Source: Thamnaconus septentrionalis (lineage: Eukaryota; Chordata; Actinopteri; Tetraodontiformes; Monacanthidae). Taken from it: a stretch of DNA of 64,000 nt. Below the pieces are notes generated by a model that was not told the origin of the DNA, did not search any database, and saw nothing but the letters and a program-made list of their open reading frames with translations. How positions within the stretch are numbered: position 1 is the stretch's first letter; every line of letters begins with the position of its first letter. Positions 58,389 through 64,000 of this stretch are shown one piece after another. The stretch is from positions 2,768,773 to 2,832,772 of the forward strand of contig CM020510.1 of NCBI GenBank assembly GCA_009823395.1. Direction: 5' to 3'. The translations under genes and the position numbers were made by a program.

Positions 58389-58942
58389 TCCATCCATCCA
58401 CCCTTCCTTCCTTCCTTCCTTCCTTCCTTCTATCCATCTATCCAACCATCTGTCTGTCAGTCCATCTATCCATCCATCCATCCATCCATCTGTCCATCTA
58501 TCCATCCATCCATCCATCCATCTGTCCATCCTTCCATCCATCCATCCATCCATGCTCCATCCATCCACCCTTCCTTCCTTCCTTCTATCCATCTATCCAA
58601 CCATCAGTCTGTCAGTCCATCTATCTATCTATCTATCTATCTATCCATCCATCTGTCCATCCATCCATCCATCCATCCATCCATCTATCCAACCATCAGT
58701 CTGTCAGTCCATCTATCTATCTATCTATCCATCCATCTGTCCATCCATCCATCCATCCATCCATCCATCTATGCTCCATCCATCCACCTTCCTTCCTTCC
58801 TTCCTTCTATCCATCTATCCAACCATCAGTCTGTCAGTCCATCCATCCATCTGTCCATCCTTCCATCTATCTATCTATCTATCTATCCTTCTATCTATCT
58901 ATCTATCTATCCATCCATCCATCTATCTATCTCTCTATCTAT
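58389..58942 (+). repeat. CCAT/CTAT/CCTT tetranucleotide array
   Basis: About 550 bp of CCAT, CTAT and CCTT units with a roughly 110-240-bp higher-order repeat. The blocks with CAACCATC, TGTCAGTCCATC and ATGCTCCATCC recur three or four times. It creates a 444-codon open frame (57885-59219) rich in His/Pro/Ser/Ile that is not a gene. Confidence 0.92.
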
Positions 58943-59339
58943 CTGCCCCTCCCCCAGCCACTCTGACCGGCTGCCCTCTCCTCTCGGCTCTCTGCGGTTG
59001 CGTTGTGTTGTGTGGTTAATAGTTACACAACAGCTGGCCGAACTCTGGCCGTGCGACCGTGACACCAGTTGCACTGTGGGAAAGACGCCGCCGCCGCTCC
59101 GCCGTCCAGCAGCTGAATCATCAGCAGCAGGACACACACTACCACCAAGAACACACACACAGCCACCGAAAAACACACACAACCGCCCCAAAAAACGCTC
59201 AGTGACTCGTGACTCGTGACTCGCCACGACTCACCGCTCATAAAATCTTCCATGTTTTCATCGGTGGTGAGGAAGCGCGATGCACCGAGTGTCGAGCAGA
59301 AGACTCCAAATAATTCATGTTGTCTACATGTTAATTAAT

Positions 59340-60073
59340 ATTTCTACTACTGCTACTACTACCACAACTACTACTACCACTACCACTACTACTACTACTA
59401 GATTAGATTCACCTTAATCTAATCTAGTAGTAGTGCTAGTCGTGCTAGTAGTAGTAGTGGCAGTAGCAGTAATAATAATTAGCATAGAATTCATGAATTA
59501 TTTCTAGTCTTCTACTCGACTACTTCTACTACTATTATTATTACTATTAATACAACCACTACTACAACAACTACTACTACTACTACAACTACTACTACTA
59601 CCACTGCAACCACTGCCACTACAACACTGCCACTGCTACCACTGCTGCTACCACTGCCACCACTACTACTACACTACCACTACTACCACTGCTACCACTG
59701 CTGCTACTGCCATCACTGCCACTGCTACCACCACTGCCACTGCTGCTACCACTGCTGCTGCCACTGCCACCACCACTACACACTACCACTGCACCACTGC
59801 CACTGCCACTGCCACCACAACCACTGCCACTGCTGCCACCACTGCCACCTGCTACCACTGCCACCACAACCACTGCCACCACTGCCACTGCCACTGCTAC
59901 TGCCACTGCTACCACTACTACTACTACTACTACCACTAACACTGCTGCTGCTACTGCTGCCACTGCACTGCACCACTACTACTACTACTGCTACTGCTGC
60001 TGCTACTACTGCTACTACTGCTACTACAACTACTGCTACTACTGCTACTCCTACTACTACTACTAATAATAAT
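59340..60073 (+). repeat. ACT/ACC/GCT trinucleotide-rich array
   Basis: About 730 bp of CTACTA, CCACTGCCA and CTGCTAC units. At 59401-59470 a short inverted segment (GATTAGATTCACCTTAATCT, then AGTAGTAG) makes an imperfect hairpin. Confidence 0.9.
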
Positions 60074-60597
60074 AATGATATTAATAATGACTGAATTCTT
60101 GTGTGTGTGTGTGCGTGTGTGTGTGTTGGATTAAGGGGTATTTGAAGACAAGGTTCCATCAGGAGCGTGTTGTTTAAGTTGTTGGCATTTCTGCGGCGGG
60201 ATGAGAGAAAGAACAGAGAGAGAGAGAGAGAGAGAGAGAGCCGAGGTGACGGCTGCTGTTAGCCACCGGCCGGGTCGACTGGTGGGTCGGTCGTTCGGGG
60301 GCTAAAAATGGAGCCAGAAGGTTACAGCAGCGAGTCGCATTTCTGAGTGGAAAGAACGTCGCAGTTGCTGCTGCTGCTGCCTCATCACCACCACCAGTCT
60401 CTCATCTGGTCATAGTGTGACAGAGCAAATCAGAGTTGACACTGAGGAGAAGGGGGCGGGGCTAAGGCTGGAGTCTGCATGCTGATAGCTTGAAAAACAG
60501 CACGTTAGTGAGTCTGATCACAGCTGGACAACAATTCCCCAGTAGAAGAAGAGTATGTATATATGTATATATGTACGTAAGTATGTATGTGTATACA

Positions 60598-60631
<34 letters not shown>

Positions 60632-60633
<2 letters not shown>

Positions 60634-60909
60634 CAGGTACTACCTGGAAAATTAGAATATCAAGTAAAAGTTGTTTTATTTTGGCAATTTAACATAAAAG
60701 ACGCAAATTGACATCTCAAGCAGTTCCTTGTTGTAACTTTGCTTTTTTTTTTAAGCTGCAAGACCTGATCAGCAAAATCCAAAGAAATAAAAACTTGAAA
60801 TATATTGATTTGCATTTTATTCGTTGATATAATATGTCACATTCACCTTTTAAGTTGAATTGCAGAAATACTACAACCTTTTCAGGATATTCTAATTTTC
60901 TGGGTAGTA

Positions 60910-60914
<5 letters not shown>
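60632..60914 (+). mobile_element. Mariner-like MITE with roughly 28-bp inverted ends and TA flanks
   Basis: The left end TACAGGTACTACCTGGAAAA continues to TTAGAATAT. The right end, reverse-complemented, reads TACAGTACTACCCAGAAAAT and then TAGAATAT, with two differences and one inserted G. Flanking TA agrees with Tc1/mariner-type insertion. It is 283 bp with no coding capacity. It sits between GTAT/TA microsatellites. Confidence 0.75.
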
Positions 60915-60977
<63 letters not shown>

Positions 60978-61345
60978 CACATAAATACATAATATACATA
61001 TATACAGTACAGATATACGTATATATGTATGTATATATAAATGTAAATATACATATATATATACATACATATATATGTATATAAACTGTGTATATATAGT
61101 AAATAAATACATGATATATAAGTATCAGATCTGGTCTGCAGGTGGAATAAAAAGCAGCGCTGACAATATAAGACATATAAACAGTATAGATATACCTTTT
61201 ATGTATATATGTATATATACGTATATATATATATATACATACATATATATACATATATATACATATATACAGTAAATAAACACATAATATACAGTATAGA
61301 TATACTGCATAGATATATTTTAAAATGTGTCATACACACACATAT
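60911..61345 (+). repeat. TA / TATG microsatellite complex
   Basis: A pure TA run (60911-60976), then mixed TATA/CATA/GTAT arrays to about 61345, interrupted by the 41-bp unique segment at 61123-61163. Confidence 0.9.
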
Positions 61346-61876
61346 ATATATGAGACACATTTCAAAATTTTATGGCTAAAACACCGAAATCGCTGCAACC
61401 ACTTTGGCATGATACATCATATATTGATATAACCTAATAAAGTGGCCACTAGGGGAGATGCCCTCAGGGAAGCAACTCCTTGGTGTTGGCACGCTGCAGG
61501 AATATCTAAGGAGCCGCCGCCTCTAAATCAATCACATGTCCCGGCTGCAAATAGCCGAGCCAATCAGCTCAATTAACGGCCAAATAGTCGGAATCCTTGG
61601 GCCCTCCTGCCATCCGTCAGCACCTCCGGGGCGAGGCCTCTGCCCTCGCATCCCAGGACATGAGAGGCGCCGCCGCCGCCACCAACGCCAACGCCAACGC
61701 CAACGCGCTCTAGCTCCGCCCACACCGAGCTGCGCTCGCATAGCTGGGGTCGGGCGCTCGGCCCCCAGGCCTAAAAATACATCACATCCTGGCAACGCAC
61801 ATGGGAAAACACGACCCGGCCGCTATCAGTGGATCCAGTGTTGTTTGCCCCCCCCGCCCCCCCGACTCCTGTCTCT

Positions 61877-61914
<38 letters not shown>

Positions 61915-62027
61915 CACTGCTGCTCCAGATAGCTGGAGACACCCAAACAGGGCGATTGTGAGTCTGGCAGCAGTTCCAGGCATTCATTCTCTCCGCTGAT
62001 GTCCACGCCGCCCATCGCCACCGTGAC

Positions 62028-62075
<48 letters not shown>

Positions 62076-62173
62076 ACAGAGCCGTCAGGTCCAGCTGAGA
62101 GCAACACGATGAAGATGACGAAGAGGCAGAAATTCCTCCCCCCCCCCATTTGTCTATTTCAGTTACATGCTGC

Positions 62174-62222
<49 letters not shown>

Positions 62223-62800
62223 AGTGTGAGTGACACATGTTGCAGTGGGTGAGTGAGGGGGGACACATGGTGAGCAGAGAGAGAGAGAGGAACAAAGTGG
62301 GGGGGGGGGGCAGAGAAAGTGGTGTTGGGGGGGGGGGGGTATCTGACTATGTGTGACCCCCCCACTGCCCCTCCGACTCTGGTGCGTCAAACGAGGAGAA
62401 GTTCTATTAATAACCTGCAGACAGACGAGCCAATCAGACGCAGCCGTGGCTGGACGGCGCCCACGTCTGGCAGGGGGTCAGAGGTCAAGTCATCCTCGTC
62501 CGTCTGGAGAAGCTCCAGATGCAGAGCTGCTGCTGCTGCAGAAGGAAGGAGAGAAGGAGAAGTGACCAGGCTGAAGAAGGCCGGGGAAGTGGAAGATCTC
62601 GGGCTGACGTGCTAAAGGCTAAAGGCTAACGGGCTAACGGGCTAACGGGCTAACGGGTCAGAGGGCTAATGGGCTCATCCATCACTGAGGAAAGGTGAGC
62701 CGGGCTCCTCGCACGCTCTCACCTCTCTCTGTTATTGCAGTCGAACAAGGCGGCCCTTCATCGCCGCCGTCGACCATCCAGCACCGAGGAAAAGCTGAGG
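61346..62800. other. Intergenic, no gene seen
   Basis: Mostly unique sequence with CA/TG tracts (61878-61914, 62030-62072, 62177-62222) and poly-G runs (62297-62310, 62327-62339). A GGGCTAAC tandem runs 62620-62670. No recognised coding similarity. Confidence 0.55.
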
Positions 62801-62814
62801 GAAAAAAAACAAGC

Positions 62815-63440
62815 AGCGTGGAGGAGGAGGAGGAGGAGGAGGAGGAGGAGGAGGAGGAGAAAGTAGAGGGGGGGGAAGAAGAGTAGGAGGTGAGGAGGAG
62901 GAAGGGAAGGAGGTGAAGGAGGAGGAAGAGGAGGAAGAGGAGGAGGAGGAAGAAGAGGAGGAGGAGAAAGTAGAGGGAGGAAGAAGAGGAGGAGGTGAGG
63001 AGGAGGAGGAAGAGGAGGAGGAGAAAGTGGGGGGAGAAGAGTAGGAGGTGAGGAGGAGGAAGGGAAGGAGGTGAAGGAGGAGGAAGAGGAGGAAGAGAAA
63101 GTAGAGGGGGGAAGAAGAGTAGGAGGTGAGGAGGAGGAGGAAGAGGAGGAAGAGGAGGAGGAGGAGAAAGTGGGGGGGGGAGAGTAGGAGGTGAGGAGGA
63201 GGAGGAAGAGGAGGAGGAGGAGGAGGAGAAAGTAGAGGGGGGAGAAGAGTAGGAGGTGAGGAGGAGGAGGAAGGGAAGGAGGAGGAGGAGGAGGAGGAGA
63301 AAGTGGGGGGGAGAAGAGTAGGAGGTGAGGAGGAGGAGGAAGGAGGAGGAGGAGGAGGAGGAGGAGGAGGAGGAGGAGGAGGAGGAGGAGAAAGTAGAGG
63401 GGGAGAAAGAAGAGCAGGAGGTGCGATGGAGAAACCTCAG
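62815..63440 (+). repeat. Polypurine GGA/GAA array with composite units
   Basis: About 620 bp of purines on the plus strand. The landmarks AGTAGGAGGTGAGGAGG and GAGAAAGTAGAGGGG recur about six to eight times at irregular 60-80-bp spacing. Similar in kind to the HIP1 intron tract at 3861, but with a different unit. Confidence 0.85.
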
Positions 63441-63462
63441 GCCTCAGTTCCTGAGCAGGCTC

Positions 63463-63463
<1 letters not shown>

Positions 63464-63527
<64 letters not shown>
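63464..63527 (+). repeat. TG microsatellite
   Basis: About 32 TG units directly after the polypurine array. Confidence 0.9.
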
Positions 63528-63528
<1 letters not shown>

Positions 63529-64000
63529 CTATATTAAGGTATTTATTATTCAGTTGATCCTGTTTCTGTTCTCAGATTAATATTAGATTAGATCACATGA
63601 ATGAATATATTCTAATTTCTCTCTCGCACAGAATCTCCACTAAAACACGAAACTCTGAATCGTTGCCGACAAAACAAAACAGCTCCCAATCAGGGGTCGG
63701 CTCTCTTCGTTCACCTCAAAGAGCCGGTTCTTGGAGCCGGTTCATGGGACCAACGACCCGTCACGAACCTGCAGAGAGTAAATCACCGCAGCAACTTCAA
63801 CAGGATAAATTTAACCCGCTTTCATGCAACCGACGTGAGGCTAAATTAAGCCAGGATGACCAACACATCCCGGCTTAATCCCTGGTTCCCTCATCTCGGT
63901 TTGGTTGCACCCCCCCCCCACCACCACCACCCCCCCATCTCCCACCCCCCAGCCGTGAGAGAAAACAACCCGCTGCTGTTGTTGTTGTTGTTGTTGTTGT
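63528..64000. other. Right edge of window, no gene seen
   Basis: 63690-63750 has inverted GAGCCGGTTC/GGCTCTC-like sequence seen in fish DNA-transposon ends, but no partner end is in view. The last 30 bases are a GTT tract that leaves the window. Confidence 0.5.

Noticed and set aside
57885..59219. 444-codon open frame on the plus strand
   Set aside because: Most of it is the CCAT/CTAT array, which has no stop in any frame. There is no domain, and the rest has no similarity or splice context.

Overview
This is a vertebrate nuclear locus, almost certainly from a teleost fish. It has split genes with GT-AG introns, four genes with close human orthologues, fish-type interspersed repeats (an L1 fragment, hAT-like and mariner-like non-autonomous elements, a SINE-type repeat ending in GGAT units) and an extreme load of CA/TG, CAG/CTG, GA and ATC microsatellites. 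I cannot fix the species. Gene assignments come from remembered similarity to the human proteins and from splice-site and phase bookkeeping, not from a search.

Layout: (1) HIP1 on the minus strand, 5' part only. Fourteen coding exons lie between 18679 and 150, and the gene continues beyond the left edge. A 13-kb intron 1 (5592-18562) holds a probable alternative promoter and first exon at about 10.2 kb. (2) BCL7B on the plus strand, six coding exons, 20555-23800. (3) BAZ1B (WSTF) on the plus strand, 21 coding exons, 25443-37111, with a 3'UTR to about 38.66 kb. (4) A repeat-rich gap, 38.66-53.5 kb. (5) FZD9 on the minus strand, one exon, 53508-55483. (6) 55.5-64 kb, in which I see repeats but no gene. 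BCL7B, BAZ1B and FZD9 are also adjacent in human 7q11.23 (the Williams-Beuren interval), and HIP1 lies in the same human band, so this is a conserved block.

The genes are not an operon and do not form one pathway. HIP1 is an endocytic clathrin/AP2/actin adaptor. BCL7B is a BAF (SWI/SNF) subunit. BAZ1B is the large subunit of ISWI-type WICH remodelling complexes. FZD9 is a Wnt receptor. Two are chromatin proteins, and their genes lie head to tail about 1.2 kb apart.

Most notable observations: an AT-AC U12-type intron in HIP1 and a GT-AG U12-type intron in BAZ1B; an unlisted six-codon alternative first exon for HIP1; apparent one-base frameshifts confined to GC-rich parts of BAZ1B and FZD9, more likely base-level errors than real lesions; two mutually exclusive hairpins inside the HIP1 U12 intron; an hAT-type insertion with a perfect 8-bp target duplication; and a roughly 1.06-kb minisatellite with an 11-bp unit. 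I found no bacterial-type system, CRISPR array, rRNA or intact tRNA gene.
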